Assembly (NCBI RefSeq): GCF_007748115.1
Contig: NZ_CP036289.1
Coordinates: forward strand, 5,394,001 to 5,458,000
DNA: 64,000 nt
Origin: Bremerella volcania
GTDB lineage: Bacteria > Planctomycetota > Planctomycetia > Pirellulales > Pirellulaceae
Reading direction: 5' to 3'
Part shown: in pieces, positions 45,037 through 53,925 of the stretch
Layout: the number at the start of each line of letters is the position of its first letter
Position numbering within the stretch: position 1 is the stretch's first letter
Translations under genes and position numbers: made by a program
Notes under the pieces: generated by a model
What the model saw: only the letters and a program-made list of their open reading frames with translations
Databases searched by the model: none
Told to the model about the DNA's origin: nothing

Positions 45037-45774
45037 TTGTCCCATCAACACGCACCACAACCTGAAACACACGGAGCGAACGCATCAGCGCACGCTCCGC
45101 AGGTTGCCGTGCGCGAGGGGAATCGACTGCTCTGCCCTTGCTGCGGAGAGGTGTTGATGATCTTGCAGGAAGAGCCGGCCAACGAGTCGCAGCCCAAGAA
45201 ATTCTGGCCGCCGAAGATGGCTCCTCCGAAGCGAACGCCGCGGCCGCAATCGGCCACGCTCAACGAAATCATCCGCCGGCAAGAGGCCCAGGAGGAAGCC
45301 GCGTTTCAGGCTGCGATGGCGAAGGACGTTCCTAGCAAGGACCCGCCTGTCGAAGCGTTCGACCCCGATCGACCGCACTACCGGGCCGACAGCATCGTGG
45401 TCGAAATCGATCCGGAAATCAACGCGTACGAGTTCCCCGAAATCGATCCTCCCCTGGTGCCCAATGGCTTAACGCCCAAACGTTCGCGGAGTGACTCAGG
45501 CGAATACCGCGTGCCCCGCGAACGCGACGCAGTGACGCGTTACGAGGAACGAAAACGGTACCGACTGCGGCAGCCGCTGCGCGAGCCGCTCACGTACGAA
45601 GCCGCACGATTGTACGCGTGGATGTTCTACCGGATGAAAAAGCTCAACCTGCAGTTGATCGAGGAGATCACCGCGAAGCAGGCCGAGATCGACGCGTTAG
45701 AAGAAGAACTCAACGCACCGGTGAAAGAGGCTTCGAGCGAAGAGCAACCGCAAGCGAAACGCCGCCCCAAGTAA
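45037..45774 (+). CDS. Hypothetical acidic/basic protein with one C-x-x-C motif
   Basis: Up to 245 residues. The N-terminus is His/Ala/Pro-rich; a zinc-ribbon-like half site RLLCPCCGEVL is at about residues 30-40, followed by a charged Pro/Glu/Asp-rich middle and a C-terminal coiled coil (KKLNLQLIEEITAKQAEID). I do not recognise the family. The start is unsure: TTG at 45037 has no ribosome binding site and lies next to repeat DNA, while GTG at 45109 is preceded by GCAGG. After the stop another frame continues to 45920 with protein-like sequence (ISRAEAKKIITPTRRKRV), which could be the lost C-terminus after a frameshift. Isolated between repeats. Confidence 0.5.
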   Translation: MSHQHAPQPETHGANASAHAPQVAVREGNRLLCPCCGEVLMILQEEPANESQPKKFWPPKMAPPKRTPRPQSATLNEIIRRQEAQEEAAFQAAMAKDVPSKDPPVEAFDPDRPHYRADSIVVEIDPEINAYEFPEIDPPLVPNGLTPKRSRSDSGEYRVPRERDAVTRYEERKRYRLRQPLREPLTYEAARLYAWMFYRMKKLNLQLIEEITAKQAEIDALEEELNAPVKEASSEEQPQAKRRPK

Positions 45775-45926
45775 TCTCCCGAGCCGAAGCCAAGAAGATC
45801 ATCACGCCCACACGACGCAAACGCGTGCTTCGTGCGATCGAAAAGCGTGTCCACGCGGACATGGCGTCTGAGATGGAAACACAGCAAGTCGAAACGGCTA
45901 ACGAACGCGGGCCGCCGTGATTCCAG

Positions 45927-46097
45927 TCCCCTCTCCCTCGCAGGGAGAGGGCTAGGGTGAGGGTTTGTTGAACGACCTTTACCTAAGACCGCCAGTCAAG
46001 AGTTCCGAGCCTATCGCGAACATAGGCCGCGCATGCGCTTTCATACCGGCGGGGATAACCCCTCACCCTGACCCTCTCCCCTCGGGGGAGAGGGGAC
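45927..46097. repeat. Composite element: inverted pair of REP-like units
   Basis: A plus-oriented unit at 45927-45963 (CCCCTCTCCCT, AGGGAGAGGG, then TAGGGTGAGG) faces a minus-oriented copy at 46061-46097 (CCTCACCCTGACCCTCTCCC and complement). The 97 bases between contain no gene. Outer length is 171 bases, almost identical to the pair at 54422-54593. It fills most of the 398-base gap before the isomerase-like gene. Confidence 0.7.
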
Positions 46098-46172
46098 ATG
46101 AATGTATGCGCTGGTTTGAACTGGTTTCTTCGATTGCCGCTTTGGGGTAAGAGATGCTGCCGTGATTCGTGC

Positions 46173-46922
46173 TTACAGCAAGCTTTCCAACAAAAGGCGG
46201 ATTTTTCGCATTTCGGCCATTTGATCGGTGTCCGGGAGCGGGGGCATGTGGACCGTGAGGGCTCGTTTGTAGCCGATTTGTTCCAGCTGTTGAATCAGGC
46301 GGCCGTATTCTACTTCGCCTTGGCCGACGCGGACGTGCATGGCATCTTTGCTGGTATCGCGCAGGTAGACGTGGCGGACGTACTTGAGAACTTTGTCGTA
46401 GCTCTTGGCTCCGTCTTCGCGGCAGATGAAGTGACTCGGATCGAGCGTGATGCCAAGGCCTTTCACATTGTCGCACAGCACTTGAATCGTATCGCAGTCC
46501 TGCGAGAGACAACCCACGTGCGTGTGCATGCTGGTGACGATCCCTTCGGTGGCGGAAATCGCGACCAATTCGCGGAGGTGCTCGACTTCTTCGTTGAAGG
46601 GGGTACCGAACTCGCCGCTGGGGACGGTGATCGAAGCGACTTTGACCGCTTTGGCCAACTTGCAGATCGCCTCGTACTCGGTGTAGCGATCGTTGCCTTG
46701 GGCGGTGGATAGCAAGCGAAAGTTCGAAATCACCAGCCGCTGAGTGTCGTGACAGATGTCGATCGCGCGCTGCAGATTGTTAAGCACATCGGAGGGGCGC
46801 AGATGTTCGCTGTTTTCATCCAGCGTCATATCGACGGCGCTGAACTCTAAATCGACCAGCTTTTCCATGCAATCACGCAGGGGTAACTCGGGAAAACACT
46901 CGGTCGACGCGGAAACGAACAC
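46173..46922 (-). CDS. Sugar phosphate isomerase/epimerase-like TIM-barrel protein
   Basis: 249 residues. The AP-endonuclease-2/xylose-isomerase-like fold is suggested by FVSASTECFPELPLRDCMEKL, the VPSG strand end, HTHVGCLSQ, GLGITLDPSHFICR (metal-binding Asp/His), YLRDTSK and the last glutamate in GQGEVEYGRLI. These enzymes act on sugars or inositols with a divalent metal; the substrate is unknown. The start is GTG (complement of 46920-46922), preceded by AAGGAG seven bases upstream. It is divergent from sppA. Confidence 0.87.
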   Translation of the reverse strand: MFVSASTECFPELPLRDCMEKLVDLEFSAVDMTLDENSEHLRPSDVLNNLQRAIDICHDTQRLVISNFRLLSTAQGNDRYTEYEAICKLAKAVKVASITVPSGEFGTPFNEEVEHLRELVAISATEGIVTSMHTHVGCLSQDCDTIQVLCDNVKGLGITLDPSHFICREDGAKSYDKVLKYVRHVYLRDTSKDAMHVRVGQGEVEYGRLIQQLEQIGYKRALTVHMPPLPDTDQMAEMRKIRLLLESLL

Positions 46923-47186
46923 GGCTCGACTCCTTCACTTGCCTGGGGATGTTCAGGTAGGGATAAACGCAGATCTGCTACAATCCGGCGTAGCTTACCG
47001 GGATTAGGGGCAATTTGACAACACCAGACTCCCAACCTGCCCCCAATTTGCCTCATTTGCCGGGAGATTTGCCCCCTCAAATTGCCCCAGTTTCAGCGGA
47101 ACGTAGAATATCAGTGCCTGTCGTCCCCCTTTGGCGCAGGCCTTCGAAGATCGATTCCTCATTCAGCAAGGCAGGACCTGCGAAAT
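46923..47186. promoter_or_regulatory. Divergent leader with 12-bp inverted repeat before sppA
   Basis: GGGGCAATTTGA at 47007-47018 and TCAAATTGCCCC at 47077-47088 are perfect reverse complements, separated by 58 bases that contain two more CCAATTTGCC/GATTTGCCCC-like half copies. The set lies between two divergent genes, so it may be a multi-site operator or a long hairpin in the sppA leader. Confidence 0.5.
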
Positions 47187-48257
47187 ATGGCTAATCAAGA
47201 TTCCTCGGACATGGTCCAACCGATTCCCAACCAACCTCAACCGATCATCATCCAGAACAACCACTCCGGCAGCATCTTATGGCGGATTCTGGCAGCGATT
47301 GGCTGGCTGGGACTGTTCTTCTGCGTGCCGATCATTCTCGGGATGATGATCAGTTCGGCCAGCTACTACAACACGACCGAAGGGGTATCGGAAAAGTACT
47401 TCGCAGGCAGCAAGACCGCCAGCGACAAGATCGCCGTGATCAACGTCACCGGCGTCATCATGGAAGGCCAAAGCTACGTCCGCAAACAGATCGACCTGGT
47501 GCGGGAAGACAAAGACGTGAAAGCGGTCGTCGTTCGCGTCGACTCGCCCGGCGGCACGGTGACCGGTTCCGACTATATCCTGCATCACCTGAAGAAGCTC
47601 AAAGAAGAACGCGACATTCCGCTGGTCGTCAGCATGGGCGCGATGGCGACCTCAGGCGGCTACTACGTGGCGATGGCGGTCGAAGACGAAGAAGACTCGA
47701 TCTACGCCGAACCGACCACCACCACCGGTTCGATCGGCGTGATCATTCCTCACTACAACGTTTCCGGCTTGATGGAAGAGTACCACATCGAGGACGACTC
47801 GATCATGAGCCACCCTCGTAAGCAGATGCTGACGATGACCCGCGAGATGCCGGAAGAACATCGGGAGATCCTGCAGGAATACGTGAACCAGGCGTTCACG
47901 CGTTTCAAAGACATCGTCAAGGAAGGTCGCCCGGCGTTTGAGAAGGATCCTGAAAAACTCGACGTCCTGGCGACCGGCGAAATCTTTACCGCCAACCAGG
48001 CCCTGGCCAACGGGCTGGTCGACAAGATCGGTTTCATCGAAGAAGCGATCGACCGTGCCGCCGAACTGGCCGACATCGACTCGAAGAAGACTCGCGTGGT
48101 CACCTATGAAGAACCGGTCGCCCTGTTCGACCTGGGTCTCGCCCAGAACCAGGCCCTGAGCTTCGATAAGATGCTGGAGATGTCCGCTCCCAAGGCGTAC
48201 TACATGTCGAGCTATCTGCCGCCGCTGGTGAGTTCGTTTCCTTTCGGCTCGCGCTAA
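47187..48257 (+). CDS. sppA: Signal peptide peptidase SppA (S49)
   Basis: 356 residues, single S49 domain form. After a Pro/Gln/Asn-rich start comes one membrane helix (about 35-60, ILAAIGWLGLFFCVPIILG). The protease part has INVTGVIMEGQ, VVVRVDSPGGTVTGSDYI, the catalytic serine in GAMATSGGYYVAM and TTTTGSIGVI. The catalytic lysine should lie in the segment around MSHPRKQMLTM, which is shorter than in Bacillus SppA. It degrades cleaved signal peptides in the membrane. ATG at 47187 is favoured because the N-terminus then resembles relatives; a longer frame from 47082 is open. Confidence 0.92.
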   Translation: MANQDSSDMVQPIPNQPQPIIIQNNHSGSILWRILAAIGWLGLFFCVPIILGMMISSASYYNTTEGVSEKYFAGSKTASDKIAVINVTGVIMEGQSYVRKQIDLVREDKDVKAVVVRVDSPGGTVTGSDYILHHLKKLKEERDIPLVVSMGAMATSGGYYVAMAVEDEEDSIYAEPTTTTGSIGVIIPHYNVSGLMEEYHIEDDSIMSHPRKQMLTMTREMPEEHREILQEYVNQAFTRFKDIVKEGRPAFEKDPEKLDVLATGEIFTANQALANGLVDKIGFIEEAIDRAAELADIDSKKTRVVTYEEPVALFDLGLAQNQALSFDKMLEMSAPKAYYMSSYLPPLVSSFPFGSR

Positions 48258-48320
48258 CACTCAGCCAGCGGAAATCAACGTAAGGAGGACCACCAGTCGG
48301 TCTTCCTTCCTGGCACGCAA

Positions 48321-49826
48321 TCAGATGAGCATCCGACCGAGCACCAGGACGGTGATCGAGACGAGGATGATCGAGAGGATGTTCAGCACGATCCCGGCCT
48401 TGATCATGCTGGTGATCGGCACTCGACCGGAACCGTAAACGATCGCGTTGGGGGGCGTGGCAACCGGCATCATGAACGCGCAGCTGGCCGCCAGGGTTGC
48501 CGGAACCAACAAGAGCAGCGGTGGAACGCCCAGTTCCTCCGAGGCACTCCCGAGCACTGGGTTGAACGTCTGAACGCTGGCTAGATTCGAGGTGAACTCA
48601 GTCAGCCATACCATTCCGGTTGCGGTGACGATCACCATCGCCGACTCCGACATCTGACTCATCACGTTAGCCATGTGCGAGCCGAGGTAGAGATCGAACT
48701 TCGAGGCATTCACGGCCTGGGCCAGGGCAATGCCGCCGCCGAAAAGCAGCAGCACGCCCCACGGCACTTTGACCGTCGTTCCCCAGTCGAGCAGGGGACC
48801 TTGTTCTTTGCCTCCGCGAGGAATAACGAAGCAGAGGATCGCCATTGCCATGGCCGTGGTGGCGTCGCTGACGAACGTGTCTCCACTTTCGTCGACGAAA
48901 AAAACACCCCAGCCCCACCCTTCGACCGGCTCTCGCAAGATCCACAGCAAAGCCGTCGCGAAGAAGATGATGCCGGATCGCCACTCGGCCGCGTGAATGG
49001 GGCCGAGCTTGCGCAGTTCATCCGCGATCACTCCTCTTCCGCCCAGTGAGTCGGAGCTTTGCACCGGAAACAGCATGTAAGCCAGAACGCCCCAGGTGAT
49101 CAGCATGAATACCAGCGAGAAGGGGAGGGCCATCAGCATCCAGGACAGGAACGAAACCTGCGGCAAGTCAGGATAGTTTTGGGCGTAAAAGGAAGAGAAC
49201 GCGATGTTCGGCGGCGTGCCGACCAGCGTTGCCACGCCGCCAATACTTGCGGCATAGGCAATGCCCAGCATCAACCCGATCCCCAGATTCCGCCGGGCCG
49301 CCGGATCGGTCAGGCGCATATCCGCCACCGCCAGAATACTTCCCGCGATCGGCAGCATGAGCAGCGTGGTGGCTGTGTTCGAGATCCACATCGACATGAG
49401 CCCGGTCGCCACCATGAACCCCAGCAATAGCTTCGCCGGGTTGTCCCCCATCACGTAAACAATGGAAAGGGCCACGCGGCGATGAAGCCCCGAACGTTCG
49501 ATCGCCAGCGCTACCAGAAAGCCGCCGAGAAACAGGAACACGTTTTGATCTCCGTAGCTCGCCGCCACGTCTTTGACCGACTGAATCCCCAAGAGGGGAA
49601 ACAGCACCAGCGGCAAGAGCGACGTCGCGGCCAGCGGGGCGGCTTCGGTTAACCACCAGACACCCATCCAGATGAATGCCCCAGCGATCGCATTCAATTG
49701 CGGCTGCTGAGGATCGAGGTAATAGCCCATGCCCGGCGACAACCACAGAGTGAGCGCAAATGCTGGCCCCAGCCACAAACCGATCCTGGCTGCCAAGGTC
49801 GGCATTGGCGCGATATCATCCGTCAA
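48321..49826 (-). CDS. DASS/SLC13-family sodium:dicarboxylate or sulfate symporter
   Basis: 501 residues with about 11 to 12 membrane segments. Family marks: WWLTEAAPLAATSLLPLVLF, FLFLGGFLVALAIERSGLHRR, MWISNTATTLLMLPIAGSI (the first SNT motif) and, in the second half, FTSNLASVQTF and ATPPNAIVYGSGRV. These SNT/SNxA motifs form the sodium and substrate sites. Carries C4-dicarboxylates, citrate or sulfate; which one cannot be read. Downstream by 19 bases of the lectin-like gene on the same strand, so probably co-transcribed with it. ATG at 49826. Confidence 0.92.
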   Translation of the reverse strand: MTDDIAPMPTLAARIGLWLGPAFALTLWLSPGMGYYLDPQQPQLNAIAGAFIWMGVWWLTEAAPLAATSLLPLVLFPLLGIQSVKDVAASYGDQNVFLFLGGFLVALAIERSGLHRRVALSIVYVMGDNPAKLLLGFMVATGLMSMWISNTATTLLMLPIAGSILAVADMRLTDPAARRNLGIGLMLGIAYAASIGGVATLVGTPPNIAFSSFYAQNYPDLPQVSFLSWMLMALPFSLVFMLITWGVLAYMLFPVQSSDSLGGRGVIADELRKLGPIHAAEWRSGIIFFATALLWILREPVEGWGWGVFFVDESGDTFVSDATTAMAMAILCFVIPRGGKEQGPLLDWGTTVKVPWGVLLLFGGGIALAQAVNASKFDLYLGSHMANVMSQMSESAMVIVTATGMVWLTEFTSNLASVQTFNPVLGSASEELGVPPLLLLVPATLAASCAFMMPVATPPNAIVYGSGRVPITSMIKAGIVLNILSIILVSITVLVLGRMLI

Positions 49827-49845
49827 GGGAGGTCCTTTTTGCAGA

Positions 49846-50496
49846 CTAGAAGTTGCCTGTGATCTCGACGCGCATTTGACCGCGATTGTCTTCGTTGTTC
49901 ACGTCGTGCATCTTAAGCAGCAGACGCCCCGAGTAAGGAACGTTCATTTGCTTTTGGGTACCAATGGTGAAAGGGACCGTATCTTTATCAGGCGTGGCCG
50001 ATTTGGCAACAACCCCGATCAGCGATCCGAGCTTGTAATCTCGGATTTCTCGGGGTATCTCCAATCCATTGGCGTCACTTTCGTGAACCAACAACCACAT
50101 GCCCTCGGCGCGAAAAGCGATCGGGCTGCCTTCGGTGACGTCGATGCCGGTGTCTTGCCAGCCATCTTTCGCTTCGACGACGACGAGCTTTTTGTTGGCG
50201 TGCGAGAGTTCGCCGTTGATCACTTTCAGCTTTTCCACAGCTGGTTTGTAATTGGGTACCAGCTTCAGAACTTCGCCAAAAACGATGCGTGCCTTTTCCC
50301 AATCTTTCTTGCGAGCATACTCATCACCAAGCTTCTCGGCCTTGGTGACGAACTCGCGATGGATTTCCACCAGGCGCGGATCCGAGGGAAGCTCGAGCGG
50401 CTCTTCCTTGGGCTTCTGCATGGGACGACGCTGGGCGAAGGCATCGGTCGGGCAAAGACCTATGGCCACGAACAACAAAAAGAGGGCAAGTCGCAT
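49846..50496 (-). CDS. Exported protein with LecA/PA-I-like domain
   Basis: 216 residues. Signal peptide MRLALFLLFVAIGLCPTDA, then a Lys/Glu-rich helical segment (about 30-100) with one TPR-like stretch (ARIVFGEVLKLVPNYKPAVE), then a beta domain from about 105: WQDTGIDVTEGSPIAFRAEG, LGSLIGVV and SGRLLLKMHD. The latter pattern matches the PA-IL (galactophilic lectin) fold often found in planctomycete exported proteins. Sugar binding is inferred from the fold only. It precedes the DASS symporter gene by 19 bases, so the two may share a transcript. Acts in the periplasm or outside. Confidence 0.75.
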   Translation of the reverse strand: MRLALFLLFVAIGLCPTDAFAQRRPMQKPKEEPLELPSDPRLVEIHREFVTKAEKLGDEYARKKDWEKARIVFGEVLKLVPNYKPAVEKLKVINGELSHANKKLVVVEAKDGWQDTGIDVTEGSPIAFRAEGMWLLVHESDANGLEIPREIRDYKLGSLIGVVAKSATPDKDTVPFTIGTQKQMNVPYSGRLLLKMHDVNNEDNRGQMRVEITGNF

Positions 50497-50603
50497 TGGG
50501 GGAATCCTCGAGAGAAGCGCGCTACGGGCAAGACACTATTTAAATTCTAGCTTGGGACGCTTGCAAGTCATTGGCCGAGATGCCCAATTTTGGCAGCCAA
50601 TTT

Positions 50604-52514
50604 TTATCGCGAACGCCAAAACCTGGGCATAAACAGCACCAGAACCGCAAAGATTTCCAACCGCCCGATCATCATCAACGCGGTAAACAGCAGCTTCGTC
50701 CACCAGGTGAAATTAGCGTAGTTCTGCGTGGCCCCAATGATCCCAAGCCCCGGGCCGACATTATTGAGCGTCGCCGCGACGGCCGTCGCGCTGTCAATCA
50801 GCTTGTGTTCGATGTGCTCTTCCGAAGCACCCCAGGTCGAATCGGGTTCCAAGGTCACCACCGATAACCAACCAAACACAAATAGCACCAGGATCAGCGA
50901 GAAGTAAATCAAAATGTTGTTTTGCAGTTCCGGGTCGTCCACCGGTTTGCCGCCCAGCCGCAGCGGACGCACGACGGTTGGATGGTACGACTTCTCGAGT
51001 TGTAGAAAGAGAATCTTGTGGAACAAGATATGGCGAATCACTTTCAAACCGCCGCCGGTACTACCGGCACAGCCACCGACGAACATCAACAAAAAGAGCA
51101 CGCCGCGACCGAAGCTATTCCATTGATCGAAGTCATGCGTCCCATAACCGGTCGTCGTGATGATCGAGACCACCTGAAACAATCCGTAACGCAGGGCATA
51201 GAGGAACTCGTTGAGAAGCGAGGTCTCGGGATCGACGATGAAGTCATCGTAAAACATGCCGAAGGTCATCACGGCAATCGTGACGCCGACGATGATTCCC
51301 ATGTAGTACCGCCACTCGATGTCCTCGATCAAGCGAAACGCCTGACCGATCATCATGAAATAGAGCAGCGTGAAGTTGGTCCCCGCCAACACCATAAAGA
51401 CGATCACCACGTATTCGATCCACGCCCCGCTCACCGGATCGGCCTGCACGAAATGTCCGAGGCTGGCGTTGTAGGTGCTGAAGCCGCCGGTGGCAAGCGT
51501 TCCGAACGCATGGCACACCGCGTCGAAGAAGTTCATCCCCAACAGCCACAACAACAAGGTCAACACGAGGTTCAATCCGCAATACAGCCCCGCAAACATC
51601 CATGCCGTATGCTGCATCCGCGAGTGCGACCCTTCCTTGCTGGGGCCAGGCATCTCGTTTCGCATCAGCGCCTTACCGGCCGAGCCTTGACCAAGGATCA
51701 CCACGAAGAGCACGATGATCCCCAAGCCGCCGAGAAAGTGCGTACTGCTTCGCCAGAACAAAATGCAATGCGGAATGCTGACCGGGTCTTCCAGGTCGGC
51801 AATCACCGTCGCTCCGGTCGTGCTGAAGCCTGACTGCGACTCGAAGATGGCGTCGGCGATGTTCATCGAAACGGGGCGGATTCGATAGTGGTCGCGGCGA
51901 TCCATCGGCGCGTCTTCGTCCTCGTCCGGTTCGATCAGCGCACCACGCCAATGCGGTAGTTCGCGCAGTTCGTCAAACACCTGGTCGAAGGGACGCGTCG
52001 GGGCTTCTCCCTTGGTCAGCAATTTGACTTTCGCGTCGTACTGCTCGGCCAGTTTCTGTTTCGAAAGTCCCCGGGCTCCCGCGGCGACTAGCGATTGCAC
52101 GAGGGCGTACTGGTCTTCGGAAAGAGGGGATACCACGTCGTGAAAAACCTGCGGAGCATGCTCGTGAGAGTTGAACAGCCGCACCGAGAGCTTGTTGCAC
52201 GAGCCGGACAAGATGTACGGCATCGCGCCCAAAATGGTAGCAATCAACCAACTGAGCCCCACGACCGCCATCGCTTCGCGGCGGTAGAGTTCCCCCTTCG
52301 ACTTGCGTCCGATGCGCCAGAGCACGGCCCAGCAGATGATGCTGAGCAATATCGAATAGACGAGCCCCAGAAACCCGTGCGTTTCAAACTGCTGGAAGTT
52401 CTCGTCCGTACGATGTCCAATCGCAGGCCAGGCCCACGGCAGGCTGAAGACCATCGTCACCCCAATGATCAGGCAGACGATCGACAGAAGTCGGCACACC
52501 AGGCGGTAATTCAT
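50604..52514 (-). CDS. trkH: Potassium uptake channel subunit TrkH with soluble insertion
   Basis: 636 residues; usual length is about 480. The four pore loops of the family are visible: SGFSTTGATV (about 228), LATGGFSTYNASLG, TTGYGTHDFDQW and GGCAGSTGGGLKVIRH. Between the third membrane segment (GLSWLIATILGAMPYILSG) and the first pore loop, residues about 104-216 form a hydrophilic insertion not found in standard TrkH, including VQSLVAAGARGLSKQKLAEQ and an acidic stretch. It lies 61 bases after trkA, which encodes the gating partner. ATG at 52514. Confidence 0.92.
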   Translation of the reverse strand: MNYRLVCRLLSIVCLIIGVTMVFSLPWAWPAIGHRTDENFQQFETHGFLGLVYSILLSIICWAVLWRIGRKSKGELYRREAMAVVGLSWLIATILGAMPYILSGSCNKLSVRLFNSHEHAPQVFHDVVSPLSEDQYALVQSLVAAGARGLSKQKLAEQYDAKVKLLTKGEAPTRPFDQVFDELRELPHWRGALIEPDEDEDAPMDRRDHYRIRPVSMNIADAIFESQSGFSTTGATVIADLEDPVSIPHCILFWRSSTHFLGGLGIIVLFVVILGQGSAGKALMRNEMPGPSKEGSHSRMQHTAWMFAGLYCGLNLVLTLLLWLLGMNFFDAVCHAFGTLATGGFSTYNASLGHFVQADPVSGAWIEYVVIVFMVLAGTNFTLLYFMMIGQAFRLIEDIEWRYYMGIIVGVTIAVMTFGMFYDDFIVDPETSLLNEFLYALRYGLFQVVSIITTTGYGTHDFDQWNSFGRGVLFLLMFVGGCAGSTGGGLKVIRHILFHKILFLQLEKSYHPTVVRPLRLGGKPVDDPELQNNILIYFSLILVLFVFGWLSVVTLEPDSTWGASEEHIEHKLIDSATAVAATLNNVGPGLGIIGATQNYANFTWWTKLLFTALMMIGRLEIFAVLVLFMPRFWRSR

Positions 52515-52575
52515 GTTGCTGCTAGTAAGGTGATGCCAGGGCTAATACGTTGACGGGAAAGACTATTCTCGACGT

Positions 52576-53913
52576 TTATTCTTCGAACAACTTGACGACC
52601 GCATCGAGCGTCGACTCTTCCACGAGCACGACCACCGTATCGCCAGGGGTCAAACGATCGTCCGCCGAGGCGACACGCACGTAGTCGGAACTCATGATCG
52701 CCGCGATCAAACAGTGCGGCGGCAGTTTGAGGTTCGCAATCACGTGCTCGGTCGCCACGACGCCCGGCATGACTTCGAACTCGACGATCGCGATGCCGCC
52801 CCCAGGCAAGTTCTTCTTGGAAATGATCGGCCCGCTGTTGAGCAAACCCAGCACTTGCCGAGCGACCACGTTTCGCGGACTCACGGCCAGGTTGATGCCT
52901 AACTTCTCGACCACGTTGGCGTAGTCAGGCCGCTGGACGATGGCCATGCATTCCTTGGCACCGATTTCACGTGCCTCGACACAGGCCATGATATTGTTTT
53001 CGTCATCGCCGGTACACGCCACAAAGACGTCCATATTTCCGACGCGTTCTTCCTCCAAGATCGCGCGACGCGTGGCATCGGCGTGAACCACCGTCGTGTA
53101 TTCAAGCAAGCGGGAAAGAAACTCGCAGCGTTCCATGTTCTCTTCCATGAGGGTGACATGGTACCGCTGGCCTTCCAGCATGCGAGCCAAGGCCAGGCCC
53201 GTTTCGCCCCCACCGGCGATCACCACCGATCGAACGGGCGCCGCTTTGACCTGGAACTTTGACTTGACCGAGTCGATTTCCTCGCGTGTTCCGATCAGCG
53301 TGATATGGTCACCTATTTCAATCGAGTTGCCTGCACCGGCGATCCACGTCTTGCCTTGCCGCTGAATCGTTCCAACGCGCACCCCTTTGGGCAGCTTCAC
53401 TTCCTTGAGCGCCTTGCCGGTGGCTGGTGCCGGGTCGTCGCAAATGATTTCCTGCACTTCCAATTCGCCGCGGGCGAAGTTCTCGAGCACGGCACTGCCT
53501 GGCGAGCGAACCGCGCGGACGAACACGACCGCCGAAAGATGCTCGAGACTCAGAAAGCGATCGATTCGAAAGTGCCGCTGGTAGTCGAACGTGCTGAGGT
53601 CACGAAAGACGCGGCCGTAAACGCGAGCAACGCATCGCCGGGCACCCATGGCCTTGGCCATGCTGGCCGCCACGATGTTTACTTCGTCGTCGCCGGTCAC
53701 GGCCAGGCACAGATCGCAGCCGATGATCCCGGCTTGAAACAGGATGGCCGATTCCGATGCGGAACCATGGATCGCGCGGATGTCAAGTTCCGCGTTGATG
53801 ATACGCACCGTATCGACGTTCGATTCGACGACCGTCACGCTATGGTTATTGCGACAAAGCAAGTCGGCAATCCACGTACCGACCGTTCCCGCACCCAGAA
53901 TTACGATTCGCAT
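52576..53913 (-). CDS. trkA: Trk potassium system NAD-binding subunit TrkA
   Basis: 445 residues. Two repeats of an RCK-N Rossmann domain plus RCK-C domain. The first starts MRIVILGAGTVGTWIADLL; the second (about 230) is VVIAGGGETGLALARMLE. RCK-C parts are visible at about 145-220 and 370-440 (with VRVASADDRLTPGDTVVVLV). The protein binds NAD(H)/ATP and opens TrkH from the cytoplasmic face. It sits 12 bases after the ferredoxin-like gene and upstream of trkH, making a three-gene unit. Confidence 0.95.
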   Translation of the reverse strand: MRIVILGAGTVGTWIADLLCRNNHSVTVVESNVDTVRIINAELDIRAIHGSASESAILFQAGIIGCDLCLAVTGDDEVNIVAASMAKAMGARRCVARVYGRVFRDLSTFDYQRHFRIDRFLSLEHLSAVVFVRAVRSPGSAVLENFARGELEVQEIICDDPAPATGKALKEVKLPKGVRVGTIQRQGKTWIAGAGNSIEIGDHITLIGTREEIDSVKSKFQVKAAPVRSVVIAGGGETGLALARMLEGQRYHVTLMEENMERCEFLSRLLEYTTVVHADATRRAILEEERVGNMDVFVACTGDDENNIMACVEAREIGAKECMAIVQRPDYANVVEKLGINLAVSPRNVVARQVLGLLNSGPIISKKNLPGGGIAIVEFEVMPGVVATEHVIANLKLPPHCLIAAIMSSDYVRVASADDRLTPGDTVVVLVEESTLDAVVKLFEE

Positions 53914-53925
53914 GAATGATCGCCT

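Noticed and set aside
45618-45920. 100-residue open frame overlapping the end of the orphan gene
   Set aside because: First half is a shadow; the second half may be a frameshifted tail of the orphan gene and is noted there, but there is not enough for a separate gene.
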